64,000 bases of DNA from Alligator mississippiensis (taxonomy: Eukaryota > Chordata > Crocodylia > Alligatoridae): the NCBI RefSeq assembly GCF_030867095.1, contig NC_081824.1:362657829-362721828 (forward strand), in the 5' to 3' direction. The notes beneath the pieces are model-generated. The model had not been told where the DNA came from. It made no database searches and saw nothing but the letters and a program-made list of their open reading frames with translations. Positions 40,431 through 51,703 of the stretch are shown piece by piece (positions within the stretch are counted from its first letter, which is position 1; every line of letters begins with the position of its first letter). A program made the position numbers and the translations under genes.

Positions 40431-40834
40431 TAATATTTGTTATGTAACATAATATGTACAAAGGTAACACCCATCCAGTGCATTTGAAGTCCCATGAATG
40501 TTTATATGTCCAAATTGGTGGGTAATAGATACACAAGGTAGAACTACCACTTAGGTGCACAAAGAGAAATAGAATTCCACCTCAAATCCTATTCCATCCA
40601 AAGGCATCTAGGTGTTACATATGTGCCTAAATCTAGATGCATAAGAGGCATTTTTTTGCCACCTACATGGTTTTCCTACCTATTTCCACCAGTGTGACTA
40701 GACTTTACTTTCTGAGGAAAAGGGATTTGCATTCTGTGGTAATCCTGTTTCACTTGGAAAGTATAGGCACTGCTTTCAGCATGGTCAGAGAAGAACCAGG
40801 TAGAGAGGCTGTGCTAGTGACCAGTAGTCTGATG
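40431..40834 (+). other. Unassigned, possible SINE body
   Basis: Contains repeated AGGTG/TAGATG-type words (GCATCTAGGTG, TGCCTAAATCTAGATGC) next to a tRNA-like head. Not identified as a gene. Confidence 0.35.
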
Positions 40835-40886
40835 GTTAGAGAACTTGCTTAGGGAGTGTGAGAACAGGGTTCTAGATCCCTCTATT
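40835..40886 (+). repeat. tRNA-like head next to an inserted hAT element
   Basis: ATGGTTAGAGAACTTGCTTA (A-box-like) is followed by GGGTTCTAGATCCC (B-box-like). The element at 40888 inserted right behind it. On the far side of that element an inverted tRNA-like sequence (42593-42640) continues. Confidence 0.45.
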
Positions 40887-40887
40887 C

Positions 40888-42584
40888 CACAAGTGGGCAA
40901 TTTTTTCAGCTGCAGGCCTGCTTAATAGGTTTTGGTGAGCTGTTGAGGGCTGCAAGGGTAGACCTGCCCCTTGACAGGTGCCCTTCCCCCCCAGTTGCCA
41001 TCTTGGGACTGGAAGTCCCACCTCTAACCCCTGACCTTTGCCACCAGAAGTCCCTCCTGTTGCCCTGGAAGTACTCTTTCTTGGAGTGGGGGTGCAGCCA
41101 TCTTGAAATTGGAAAGAAAACCAAATCATATACTAAAAAAACCCCCCAAAACACCAACAAAAATTTACTATAACTTATTTTAATTCTATTTAAAAATCTT
41201 TTTGTCCTGATTTATGCATGTTTGCATAGTGTATCTAGAGGCAGTTGCATAATAGCTCAAAATACAGTCCTACTCTTGTATATATGAGGGGGGGTAAGGC
41301 ATTGTATGTGTGTGTGGTGGGCTGTGAGGGTGTGGGTATGGGGGGAGGGAGGTGAGTGTAGATGGTGTGAGTATGGGGTATGTGGTTGGGGTGGGGGGGG
41401 GGAGGGGTCCTCAGAGTCCCTGGAGTGTACCAGTTCCTGGACCTGCCTGTGGTGGCAGCAAGTAAGGCCAGCCCTGCCAAGCTCCATAGCATGCAGCTCG
41501 CCATGCTCCCACCCTAGTCCCCAGCCACAGATGGTGGCAGTGTGCAGGGCCAGCCCCACTGAGCTTTGCATGATAAAGCAGGCAGTACAGGTCTTGGGGC
41601 TTGGGTTGGGCAGCAGGGAGAGGAGTGTAGGCAGCCCAGCTCCACCGTTCCCCATGATCTGGGTGTATCTGAGTGGGGCAGAGCTGCTAGCTGCATTGCA
41701 CGGGGCTCTCCCCAGAGGCGCATGGCTTCGGTGGACTGCATGTGAGCTTTGTGTGATGGAGCCAGGCAGACCCTGTGTCCAGGCTCCGTGTTCCTGTAAC
41801 CCCTGCCTTGGGTCCCCTTCAGCCCCGGGGCACTGGCATGGGCTCTGCACTCCTGCCTGCCACTGCCGCCACTCCCCTGCCACTGCCAGTTCGGCCACCG
41901 CCACTGAATGAAGAAAAAGACCACTGCCGCCCTTCCCTTGCTTCTTCCCTACTTTTTCTCCTGCAAGACTGCCCACTATTGCTGCCACTGGTTCCCACCC
42001 ACCACTGCTCCAGCTGCAGCCTGCCCTGGCCAGCACCATGCAGTTCCTGGCTGCATGGCTGTGACTGCATGGTGCAGCATGGAACCAAACTGACCCAGCG
42101 TGCAGCTCATGGAATGGGCTGATTGTGGTAGTTTCAGGCTCCCCGCCTCCTTGCTGGGCCTCACTAATTATATGCCGTGTGGTGTGGCATGGATCCAGCC
42201 TGGCCCCACCCAGGTCCTGTGGTGTGGGCTGATTGCAGTGATTGCCCCCCTTCCCACTGTCCAATCTTACCCGAGTTTCCACTTAGGAAGAGAGAAGGCT
42301 GAGGAACAGCCAAAGGGTTGCCAGGCCAGAAGCTGCAGAGCCTTCCAGGTGGCAGTAGGGGGGATCTGGAGGTAGGGCAGGACTGTGTGGGCCTTGCTGT
42401 TCCACCACTGGGTTCTGCTGCCGACTCCTCCTGGGTCTTGCTGCCGCTGGCACCACATTATCTTTGACAGGCAGCCATGGGCAGATAATAATTAATTTTC
42501 TAAATATTTTAGGGGCCCTGTGGGCTGGGTAGAATGGTCTGGCAGGCCAGATCTGGCCCACGGGTTGTATTTTGCCCACCCCTG
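40888..42584. mobile_element. Non-autonomous hAT-like element, 1.7 kb (copy 2, inverted)
   Basis: Same family as 34209-35725 but opposite orientation: its right end read inverted (CAGGGGTGGGCAAAATAC) equals the left end of copy 1, and ATTAATTATTATCTG plus CATGGCTGCCT blocks follow in both. Flanking 8-mers CTCTATTC (40880-40887) and CTCTACTC (42585-42592) match at 7 of 8. It has a GT/GGG-rich stretch at 41285-41405 mirroring the CACCC tract of copy 1. Overlapping long frames here show no conserved motif. Confidence 0.82.
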
Positions 42585-42592
42585 CTCTACTC

Positions 42593-42640
42593 CGAGGGGC
42601 TTGAACCCACATTTTTCTAGCAAAGTGCCCTAATAATCAG
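42593..42640 (-). repeat. tRNA-like head, inverted
   Basis: On the - strand it reads CCTGATTATTAGGGCACTTT, then GTGGGTTCAAGCCCC, a good B box. Together with 40835-40886 it forms a head-to-head tRNA-like pair once the inserted element is ignored. Confidence 0.45.
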
Positions 42641-43079
42641 GCCTTGGTAGTTTCCATACTTCTGTTGAACCTAGCTCACTGGGCATCTAAGTGGGGAAGA
42701 TTCGTGGAACCAGAAGGAAGGCAAGACAGAGGGAACCTGGCTCTGACAATAGGTATTGTCCTGGAAGGAAAGAGTATGTGGGTCATGTCTCCTGCTCCCT
42801 AGAATGTCTACCTCTCCTATCCAATGGTTGCTAGATACAAAATGAAGACTTCCATAGGTTCTGGCACCTCTAGGTGCCAGAAACCCTAGAGTCTGCCTTT
42901 TCAGGTTAGTGTTTAACTTCACATACCTTCCCTTTCTTGGCTGTTCCTAGCCTTTTTTTGCTGGGAAATGGGCAGTGATAGATCAGATTGCTTTTGGGTG
43001 AGGGCAATTCATAAGCTTTGTCTCCCATTCTCTGGGAAAGTGTTCTAACCGCTAGCCTATTGGGCAAATGGTAGGGGGA
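42641..43079. other. Unassigned, SINE-like context
   Basis: On the - strand at about 43025-43072 another tRNA-like stretch reads GCTAGCGGTTAGAACACTTT. It may be a further SINE head. No gene was recognised. Confidence 0.35.
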
Positions 43080-43166
43080 TGGTTGGGGATGGTCCTGCTT
43101 TGAGCAGGAGGTTGGATTAGATGACCTCCTAAAGTCTCTTCCAAACCTAATATTCTGTGATTCTAG
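43080..43166 (+). mobile_element. CR1 3'-tail fragment
   Basis: GGATGGTCCTGCTTTGAGCA, GAGGTTGGATTAGATGACCT and ATATTCTGTGATTCTAGG form the canonical CR1 3' end. About 85 bases, extremely 5' truncated. Confidence 0.88.
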
Positions 43167-43201
43167 GTAGGATTTCCCTCCTCCTTTGTAAGATTATAGA
43201 G

Positions 43202-43388
43202 CAGGGATGGGCATTTATTTTGGGCGGAGGGCTGGTTACTGAGTTTTGGTAATCCATCGAAGGCCACATGACAGGCAGCCAGGGGCAGATTAATATTAAT
43301 TTTCTAAATTTTTTAGGGGCCCTGTGGGCCAGATAGAATGTTCTGGCAGGCCACATCTGGCCCGTGGGCCGCATTTTGCCCACCCCTG
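43202..43388. mobile_element. Short hAT-like element, perfect 8-bp duplication (copy 3)
   Basis: An internally deleted 187-bp relative of 40888-42584, in the same orientation. It shares GACAGGCAGCC, TTAATTTTCTAAAT and TAGGGGCCCTGTGGGC blocks, and ends TTTTGCCCACCCCTG. The duplication TTATAGAG is perfect (43194-43201 and 43389-43396). Confidence 0.92.
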
Positions 43389-43396
43389 TTATAGAG

Positions 43397-43460
43397 AGTC
43401 CCGAGTTAGGTTTAAATTAGCCAGCTTGTGTAGCAGTAGTAACCACTGTACCACAGTTAA
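43397..43460 (-). repeat. tRNA-like sequence
   Basis: On the - strand GTGGTACAGTGGTTACTACT, then TTTAAACCTAACTCGGG. The A box is convincing, the B box weak. Confidence 0.35.
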
Positions 43461-43785
43461 CTTGTTCTGCTAAGTTTCATGTTATTGGTAGATAGATAGC
43501 TATTGGTACTCAAGCTAATTATTTTAAAGTTAGCTCAGGAGTCTCTATAGTAGGACAGAATAGGAGGGCAGTTCTCTCGGCATTCAAGTACGCCTGTGTT
43601 ACCATGAAGTCACTTTTTTGATAAAAATGTGGACATAGCTATATTATGTAGCATAGCTTTACTATTCATCTGTTGAATATCTCTGCATAAGTTACTGCTG
43701 AACTTTTGGTTCCTCAGGGTCATAAAACTGCTTGACACATTTGCCTTAGAATGGTCTTTGTTTTACTGTTCCTTTTTAGACATTG
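43461..43785 (+). other. NALCN: NALCN intron, nothing recognised
   Basis: No exon or identifiable repeat. Confidence 0.5.
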
Positions 43786-44543
43786 AGGGCGTGTCCAGAT
43801 GAACATAGACATTTGTTTCCGCAGGGACAAGTAGCAGCAGCACAAGGTGCTGTACCATGCGTGCTCTGGTGTGCAGCAGGTTATCCTGGGTGGGGTAGGG
43901 GAGGCCGAGGCCAGCAACTGTGCTGGCCCCAGCAGCCTTACCTGGGGTCCGGGGCCCTCAGGGGCTACAGCTGCGGCAGGAAGCCTGGCTAGAATCCGGA
44001 GCATGCCTCTGCCTGACCAGGCTGTGGTTTTGGGCAGCGTGTGTGGTGGCCATGTGCGCCACCCTGCTTTTTTTGGCATTTTTTTTTTTTGACTGCCATC
44101 TCCCAGGGTCAAAAACTCCCCTGTACTGCAGTGTAGCAGTACAGGGAATGTCTGCATGGGTGGTGTGTGTCGCCTTAGACCGCTCTGTGGCGCCACATAC
44201 CACATGTCTGCTTATCTTGATGCAGCCTGAGGGTGCATCCTGACACGTGTGCATGTGGAAGGGCATGTATTTCCTGTGGGACAGATAGCTCTGGCACATA
44301 GCAGGGCAGCAGCAGCAGCAAAGCTAGGCTACCTTTCTGGTGCTGGTCCCATGTGCACCACGCCTTTTTTTTTTTACACCAGTGTCTCCACACTGCAAAT
44401 TAGCTGTGCAGTGAATTAAAGAAAAAATCTGCCAACAGCATAGCAAACGGGTTTACGTATGCCATGTGTGGTTTGTGGCACCTCAAACTGCTTTGAGATT
44501 CAGCAAACCACGCACGCACACTCGTCAGAACGTTCCCTATTGG
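43786..44543. mobile_element. Probable DNA transposon fragment with weak terminal repeats
   Basis: The left end GGGCGTGTCCAGATGAACAT and inverted right end GGGAACGTTCTGACGAGTGT align with mostly transition differences. The 758-bp interior is GC-rich, with internal pieces repeating the edge motif (GTGCATCCTGACACGTGTGC at about 44233). No clear target duplication, no transposase. Confidence 0.45.
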
Positions 44544-44992
44544 GATCTTTTGAGTTCTATCAAAAAGTCATAATATATAGTCAAAATAAACTTCCTACAC
44601 ATCTGCAAGTGAGACCTGGGCCTGACTCAAGTCAGTGAAAATTTTGCCATTAGCTTCCAGTGAAGCCAGGATTATGCTCTATAGACTTAATAAGAGTATG
44701 AAATAATATAAGAGATACCAATTTCATGATGGCATCTGAGAGCCTTTCTGTTCAGTTTAGAAGAGCCTCTCTTTTCAGTTTAGAATTTCTTTTTCTTCAA
44801 TCTACAGTAGATGAGTTCGTATAAACTTGATTTCTCAAGAAGAGATAATTCAAAGATGAAGTCTGATTTCATTCCATTATTTGACTGTTCTGACTCCTAT
44901 ACCAAAGTAACTCATTGAAGACAACCGAGTCAAATTTTCCAACAGAAGTTGAATCGAGCCCTTTGGGCCTAACCCTTATTACCTGGGATCCT
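44544..44992 (+). other. NALCN: NALCN intron, nothing recognised
   Basis: AT-rich, no exon or repeat identified. Confidence 0.5.
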
Positions 44993-45203
44993 GGTTTTCT
45001 CTGACCAAAAAAAATTTTGTCTATTCAAGAAATGAAGAAAGTAATCCCAAATCCACATTTTTCATTGAGTAAAGTGAAACGCCATTAATATATAGATATA
45101 TGTATATAGTGGTGTTTCATTTTAATCACGGAATAATGTGTATTTTGGGTTACTTTATATCCAAAAATGGGGATTTTTATATCAGAGAAAACCAGGACCC
45201 CTC
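44993..45203. mobile_element. Palindromic MITE, copy 2
   Basis: Same family as 9389-9616: the left arm has TGGGATCCTGGTTTTCTC and AATCCCAAATCCACATTTTT, the right arm GGTGTTTCATTTTAATCACG and GAGAAAACCAGG. Flanking 8-mers match at only 5 of 8, so it is older than copy 1. Confidence 0.8.
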
Positions 45204-45726
45204 TTCATTAGTGTTATTCCAGTTTTACACCAGTTATAAACTTATTCGTTTATTAAACATGCTTCAGGGACCACCATATATCAACATCTTCTGGAGGATA
45301 GAAAATAGACTGAGTGAACTTTCAACTTGGTTGATGGCATCTAGTTCCTTTACTGAAGAAGTGGAGCTGAGATTTGTGGTGTGCTGTGTGCTTAATCAAG
45401 CACTGTTTATGATGTGAATTTATGTTAGATGGGTCTGTCTGTTGATTCTGTGTTTCATCTGTCTTATTTTGTATCCCTACTTTTGTAAACTGCTTGTATT
45501 GAACAGTATTGGTCCATGTTGGCATTTTAAAATTTCTTAAGGAAGAAAACATTCCAAAACCTTAGCCACTAAATAGGAAAGTATATGTAGATGACAAAAG
45601 AATATATATATATGCAGTGGGAAAAAACAGGAATCAACAAGCAGATGCCCAAGCTGAAAATTCTACTCATGAGAAACAAACACAGAAGTGTCCACACTAG
45701 GAAAGCCTTGGGAATACCCTTATAAC
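45204..45726 (+). other. NALCN: NALCN intron, nothing recognised
   Basis: The 318-base open frame at 45100-45417 starts in the palindromic element and has no family resemblance. No exon was identified. Confidence 0.5.
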
Positions 45727-45960
45727 CAGGGAACCCGGTTTTCTCTGATAACCCCCCACCCCAATTTTCAGATTAAAAACAGTAACCCAAAATCTACATT
45801 TTTCCATGATCAAAATGAAACATCATACACATATATAGGTGGCATTTCATTTTGATCATGGAAAAAAAAAAATTGTAGATTTCAGGTTTGGATTCCTGAA
45901 ATCCAAAATTTGGGAATTTTTTTTTTTTTTTTTTTAAATCAGCAAAAGCCAGGATCCCTG
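45727..45960. mobile_element. Palindromic MITE, copy 3
   Basis: Starts CAGGGAACCCGGTTTTCTC, ends GCCAGGATCCCTG. The long arms meet at an ACACATATATAGG loop (about 45826). Flanking 8-mers CTTATAAC and GTTATAGC match at 6 of 8. A T-run of about 22 lies in the right arm. Confidence 0.82.
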
Positions 45961-45982
45961 GTTATAGCACTATACCCACCTT

Positions 45983-47130
45983 TGTTCGTAAGTCAGTGGT
46001 ATTTTTATTACAGACTGTAGCAGGGAGTTGAAGATTAACTCTGCTTATGCTCATCCCCCACTTCACGAGCCTTAGCCAGAAGTGCCTGTGGCGAGATTCC
46101 CTGACTGCAGTGGGTTTGTCGAGCAGAAGGGGGAAGGCGGAAGTTAAAAAGACTTCAGCGTTGCAGGCCGAGAAGCCCCAGACTGCATAGAGTAAGTGTC
46201 ACAGCGGGGTCCTACAGGAGGGCCGTGATCTCTTCAAGGTCTCCTTCCCATGCCAAGTTGGCCCAAGGGCACCCTCAGATTCTCACCCGCCGCGTCTTTG
46301 ATGTTCCAGTATATTAGGGAGGCTGCCTTACATTTTCTTGGACACGGTTCACTGTAATCTCTGGCCCCGTGGACTCCCAGACCCCTCATGGGTCTTGTCC
46401 TGCAAATGGGTGCTTCGGGGCACCCTAGCCTTATGGGCTATGCGTGGCTTCTACTATCCCCATACCACACCCCAGCCTCGCGGATGTAATGGACGTTATT
46501 CTGTCCCTCTCTCTGGCACTCAGGCTCCCCGCAGCCCTGTCTCTCTTCTCAGCAGTGCCGCCCTCTCTCAGGGCCGTCTCAGCAGTGCCGCCCTCTCTTA
46601 GGGCCTTGTCACGCCCGCACTTGGGTTTCTCAGCAATGCCCCCTTCTCTGGGGCTTCTCAACTGCCCCTCTCTGGGGCTCGGGTCCCCACACTACTGTGA
46701 GTCCCCTATGAGGCCTCCTCCAACCCCTAATAGCCTCACCCAAACCACCAGTGCCAAACAGTAACACAAACACAAGCCCTTAGGCTATAACATAAACAGA
46801 AGCCACCCAGCTATAATCATGCTCAAGCCTACCGGGGTTCTTCATCCCACAGCTGTCAAATGCTGCTCCTTCATCAGACTTCTCTTCTGTTCCACAGCAG
46901 AGAACTCCTTCCTTCTGGACTACTGGCAGGGAACTCACCTCTGGCCTCAGCTCCTAGAGTTTATAAGGGAGCCAGGCCCTGCCCCTTTCAGTCAGCTGAC
47001 CACTGGCAGGTGTGATTGCTTGCTGGCTCCAGTTGCCCTGGCAACCAAGAGCTAGGCTCCTTATTCACTGCTAGGGCTCTTTAGCAGTTTCCCCTCTTTA
47101 GGAGCAGGACACCTCAGTGCTCTGCAACAG
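45983..47130 (-). mobile_element. LTR-type repeat, - orientation
   Basis: On the - strand it begins TGTTGCAGAGCACTGAGG (47130) and probably ends CTTACGAACA (45983). A TATA box TTATAAA sits at 46966-46960, about 165 bases in, and a polyadenylation signal AATAAA at 46009-46004 near the far end, the order expected of an LTR. The repeat at 58617-59580 has the same layout. No internal retroviral gene was seen beside it and no target duplication was found, so the edges remain tentative. Confidence 0.5.
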
Positions 47131-47182
47131 TAAGGATGAGCAGGTGTTCCCTGGAAAGAGGATAAAGCCAGGAAGAACTTAC

Positions 47183-47302
47183 CTGGTGCTGGCGCAGAGG
47201 AGCAGGCAAACAGTGAGAGAGAGCATCCCAGAAGAATGGTAGCAAGAGGAAGAAGTCTCATTGTCTTCACTGGGGATGCAGAAGGCTGGAAAATCCTGTG
47301 AC
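47183..47302 (-). CDS. Candidate exon encoding a secreted-protein signal peptide
   Basis: On the - strand, a pyrimidine-rich acceptor ending TCTATCTCTTGCAG precedes the exon (first base 47302). A 41-base leader follows, then ATG at 47261-47259. The peptide begins MRLLPLATILLGCSLSLFAC and continues SSAPAP: a basic residue, a hydrophobic core and small residues, as in a cleavable signal peptide. A strong donor CAG|GTAAGT closes it at 47183 in phase 1, the usual phase after signal-peptide exons of small secreted proteins. I do not recognise the protein and found no partner exons. It could be part of an endogenous retroelement, since an LTR lies just downstream. Treat as a candidate only. Confidence 0.4.
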
Positions 47303-47986
47303 CTGCAAGAGATAGAAGGAGAGAGACCTCAGACACAGTCAAACTGTGAGTAAGGAGCAAAGCTCTGAATGGGAGGAAGAGACGGAGACAAGGAGTATTA
47401 AGGGAATTAGAGTTTCCAGCTGAAAGTCAGGCACAAGCAAGGAAGCGGCCCAAGTTCTGAGGAGGCTGCACCTGGATATAAGCTGTGGCCACCATTAGCC
47501 AATAGGACTTTTATCCAGTAAGAGCACCAGGGAAAATGGTCTTGAATGCTCTAGGAGTGGGTAAAGACTTGAGCCCTGTGGTCCTGTGTGGCAGGAGTGC
47601 CCTGTGACTGAGACCCTAGGGAACCGACTGAGGACCGGCGTAGTCATGCCTGTGAGCTTTTTGTGTACAGTATTTTCATTTGTAAATAGAAGGCCAGAAG
47701 ACCCTGTGGACAGTGTAACAAGGGTCCGCTGAGTTCAGAGGGCCCTAAAAAGGGAAGAGACAGAGTACTAACTTGCTGATCCTGAGTTATTATGTTTATT
47801 ATCTGTTTGTATGTTTTCGAGTGGCGAGAAGATAAACTGGCAATAGTCGCAATTCAATCTGAGTTGTGACAGATCAGATATATGAGAGAGAGTGGCGAAC
47901 TGTAATGTTCCATTTGATGGCCAATATTGTTAAGATCAATGGGCGAGAGATGGACTGGCGTGTAGGGCTGGAGGAACCCTGGGTGT
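47303..47986. other. Unassigned, between two LTR-type repeats
   Basis: On the - strand ATTGGCTAAT (about 47494-47503) and a weak TATA-like CTTATATCC (about 47475) lie 170-200 bases upstream of the candidate signal-peptide exon and could be its promoter. On the + strand GATATAAG is equally plausible. No coding region was recognised. Confidence 0.35.
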
Positions 47987-48870
47987 TGTTGGCACTGGAT
48001 TTGTGACCCAGATACCTTGTTCCGGGCAGACCCAAACTCTCAAACTGACCATGGCCTCTCCATTCACTGGTGGGTGAAGTTTATTGATACACAGTGGTAG
48101 CAGATAAGAGTAATGCAAACAATTCTATATCTATAATGTCTAGAGCTGTCATTAGAGTCAAAGTACATCTGACAAGTACACAAGCTTCATTCTGAGGTTC
48201 TTCCTTGAATGTTAGATGTCAGCAGCCTGGAGGTTGGAGGCTGAGGCCTACCCCTTCCCAGTGCAGTGGGTGAGATGGGCTGGTGGTATGCCCTCTGTCC
48301 ATGGTGGCCTTGGGTTCCCCTCTCGGGGACCCCTTTGCTGCTCTGAAATCCCTTGTTTTGTATTCTTTTCCCCTTCTGATGACTTCTTCTCTGGCCATCA
48401 GTGATTGGTCCCTCTGTGGTCGTCATCCTGTCCATGCTCTGTCTTGTCATCATATTCCTTTCTGTCTTGTCATCATATTCCTTTGTTTCACAAGCCCATC
48501 ACATGCACACATCCTAATTTGGGCTTTACCAGTTCTCCTCCTATTTTGGTCTGTTCCGCAAAACTGGAAATCTTAACGGCTGTGCAGATGGGCACTGTAA
48601 CCTAACACCGCCTTATCTCATGTTATGGAACAGTGTGGAACATGCCTTAGATTTCCCAGCCTGAGTCTCTGCTTGACTGTAGCAGACACAGAGGGCTTTG
48701 AGGAAACTTTGTCACAGACAGGCTTTTTAGAAATCAATTAACCCTTGCTGTTGCCCTGGACCATTATTCTAATGCATATCTACTTTACCTGTAAGCCAAT
48801 TCCCAAAAGCAAACCTCTAAATACCATTTTCTAGCCATGTGGCTGGCACCACATGCAACACACCTGATCA
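47987..48870 (-). mobile_element. LTR-type repeat, second copy of the 29095 family
   Basis: Reverse-complement homologue of 29095-30085 over most of its length. The polyadenylation signal AATAAA lies at 48085-48080 on the - strand. The edge near 47987 reads TGTTGGCACTGG on the + strand, matching the CCAGAGCCAACA end of the other copy. No internal region or partner LTR is attached. Confidence 0.6.
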
Positions 48871-50830
48871 GGTATTCTGAGATATAACTTTTCTCCGCCT
48901 CCCATAAGAATCATCAAGGCATGGTGGGTGAGACGCACAGCAGCAGAGGAAAATTTAAGGTCTGAGAACGAAGAGGTGCCAGGACCAATAGCACCCTTTG
49001 ACACAGACCAAGCACTGAAATCCTGTTGTAAGGATCTAGAAATGTGGAATTACTTCCACTTTTTTTAATCAAGAATATTAGAAAATAACATGGATTTTGA
49101 TATGATATGTTATTAGATTCAAACAATATGATTTCTACCAAAAAAGGCTGGTAGAGCCAATATTTAATGCTATTAGCCTGACATTCACACTGTGTCTATG
49201 CTGCTTTCCCAGTGTGCTTGAGACATCTTAATAGAAGTGTCTTTCTTTTCATTGTTGAAACCACCTAACTACAGTTCTAACATGCTTTAGTTTATAGAGA
49301 CTATAAAATGTCAAAAAGATTGCTATTTTTATTATGATGGAATGAATTATAGCTTGGGATTTGCTGTAAGATTTTTATATTTTGTCTCTATCTAAAGTGG
49401 TTGTAAGTGGATTTGTCAGATTTTACTTGGGTGTAGAACTCAGCAATATTAATTGGTTTCACTGTGCTTGTAATAAGCAATGTTAGATGGTTACACCATT
49501 TCACATCATTAGCTTGCAGCATAACCTCTGTCTCTTTAGTACAGTCACTGAAAAGAGTTAATCTTGTGTCTTCACCTCTGGCAGACTAGAGATATTTCAT
49601 TTGTGCATGGGTTGGTTTGCTTGTTTATTTTGTTTTGGTTTTGTAATACAGTGAAGGCTGGATTCTCAGGTTTTAAAAAATATTTGGCTTAAACCTGTTT
49701 GGATATTCCCAGGGAAAATTCCCCACTGTGTAACTGGGGTATCTGCTAGCATAGTGCTTGCAGAGACAGTTTAACCATATACTATAACTGCTGACCACTT
49801 GGCATACAGTGAGGCTGGAGGCAAGCTGGGGGCATGGTGAATTACCCAATCCTGTTTTGGTGTCAGAGACCTTACTGTAGTAAGTTTAGTCACTGTAAGT
49901 TAAGAGTAAGACTTCTGCTGTTCTGTTAAACCACCACAATGTTGGTGTAACCTGAATCAGGAAGCAGGCACATCTCTAAGTTTATTCTTTTGTAATGATT
50001 TATGTAGTATGCTTGTGTTCCTTGGTTGAAAGAATGACAGAGTGCCTACTTTTTGACTACAGGTAATTCATGAGTGAAATGGAACATTTCTTTTCAGATG
50101 ATCACTGACTAAACAATAACAATTGCATAATAAAACATCATACTCAATTCGTCACTCTGTGTCCCCTTGTTCCATTGTCACGTTATTTTGTGATGCAAAT
50201 TTAGTCCAGAGGTATGTTTAAACTATTGTAAGCAAAATAAGTTAGAAATGTAAGTAAGACTCTCAGCAAGGAAGGTAGAAATTTTATTTATCAAAATAAA
50301 TATCATAGATGAGAAAACAGGAACTCTGGAGGAGAATGGATAGCTGAGGGAAAATACAGAATGGACTTGATCCAAGCTGTGTTGGTCAACACTTTTTATA
50401 ACTAGAGTTTAAAATATGGACAGTAGACAAAAATCTATCCTTATTGAAAAAAAATTATAGCGCTCAGAAGCAAAACAAAAACATTGAATTGAGGTTAAAA
50501 TTTAGAACCTTAACTCTGATCTTTGTGATTATAGCATAAAATATGTTTTCTTTCTATGAAGATTTATTTTTCAGTTAAGTGGTATATGGGGTATAATTAC
50601 CAAATTAAAATTTTCTGCACAGTATTTCCTTTGAAAAATTATAGACTAGGATCATAGTCTTGAATTGCTTGTTTAGTTAAAAAAAAGTTTTAAAGTTGGA
50701 AGTTGACACTTTCACTTTGAATGATTCAAAATAGCTTTTCTACATGTAGCACTGGTAAACTGCAGGGATCTTTTGCCTGGAAGGCAGGAGTCAGTCTGCT
50801 TACTGTATGCTCCACTAAGGAAGTAGAAAG
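48871..50830 (+). other. NALCN: NALCN intron, nothing recognised
   Basis: AT-rich with no exon, transposon terminus or RNA gene recognised. Confidence 0.6.
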
Positions 50831-51695
50831 CGGGGTGCAGTGATAGAGATTTTTGGGGCCGATACTGATAGCTGATATTTAAGGAGGCATATCGGCTGAT
50901 ACCAATCTGATTTCTGATACAGCTGCCTCCTGCTGGTAAGTCTAGTGTGGTGGAAGGGGAGGGGAGGGAGGGGGCAGGGGCAGGCACCGCCCAGGTGGGG
51001 CAGAGGGGACAGAGCCATGGCTCCTGATGGGGGTGGCTCCCACTGCTGCTGGCACTCCGTGAGGGCATGGGCAGAGAGGGGCATGTGCCCCCCGGATCTT
51101 TGTGGGGCAGGGTGCCATGGCTCTTCCCGGTGTGCGGGACGGGACGTTGCAACTCTTCTCGGTGTGTGGATGGAGGCGGGACACTGAGCCGAGGCTGCGC
51201 CGGGCAGCTGGTGGTGATGGCATTGGGAGCAGAGCGGCAGTGAAATTTGGGGTGGATTCAGCATTCTCCCAGCGCTGCTGACACCTGCTCCGAGCCCAGC
51301 TCCCACTGAGAAGAGCCCTGTGAAGCCCTGGCTGCAGCCTACCCTGCAAGCAGTGACAGGAGCCACCTCCCCACCCACCACGAGCTGCAGGTCCAGCTCT
51401 CTACATCCCCGCTCCTGGGCAGTGCCTGCCCCTGGCCCCTCCGTCACTGCGGGGGGCGTTGATTTGTCCCTTCCATTGCCTTTTCCCTCCCCCTGCCCCT
51501 TCCACCACACCACACTTACCAGCTTCAGGCAGCTCTCCATGCTGCTGGGCTGTGCTTCTCACTGCCTAAGTTTTGCATTGGAGATATGCTCAGCACAGGC
51601 ATTTATTGGCCAAATTCTTGGCCCCCTCAGGCCGATATTGGATACAGCCAATTTTCTTTATATCGGTATTGATCCGATGTATCAGTGCATCTCTA
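50831..51695. mobile_element. Non-autonomous hAT element, 865 bp
   Basis: The right end read inverted is TAGAGATGCACTGATACATC, close to the well-known hAT terminus pattern of GATGCACCGATA. The left end CGGGGTGCAGTGATA is its degenerate partner. Subterminal GCCGATACTGATA and TATCGG repeats occur at both ends. Flanking 8-mers GTAGAAAG (50823-50830) and GTAGAAGG (51696-51703) match at 7 of 8. The GC-rich middle carries long frames without any motif. Confidence 0.82.
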
Positions 51696-51703
51696 GTAGA
51701 AGG

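Noticed and set aside
41257..42282. 341-codon - strand open frame
   Set aside because: Lies wholly inside a non-autonomous hAT-like element in GC-rich and repeat-rich sequence; no transposase or other motif, and the sister copy at 34209 does not keep the frame.
47861..47986. Internal retroviral region between the LTR-like repeats at 45983 and 47987
   Set aside because: The two repeats are different families, and the sequence between has no recognisable gag, pol or env coding.
50815..51540. 241-codon - strand open frame
   Set aside because: Inside the 865-bp hAT element, crosses its terminal repeat, low-complexity composition.
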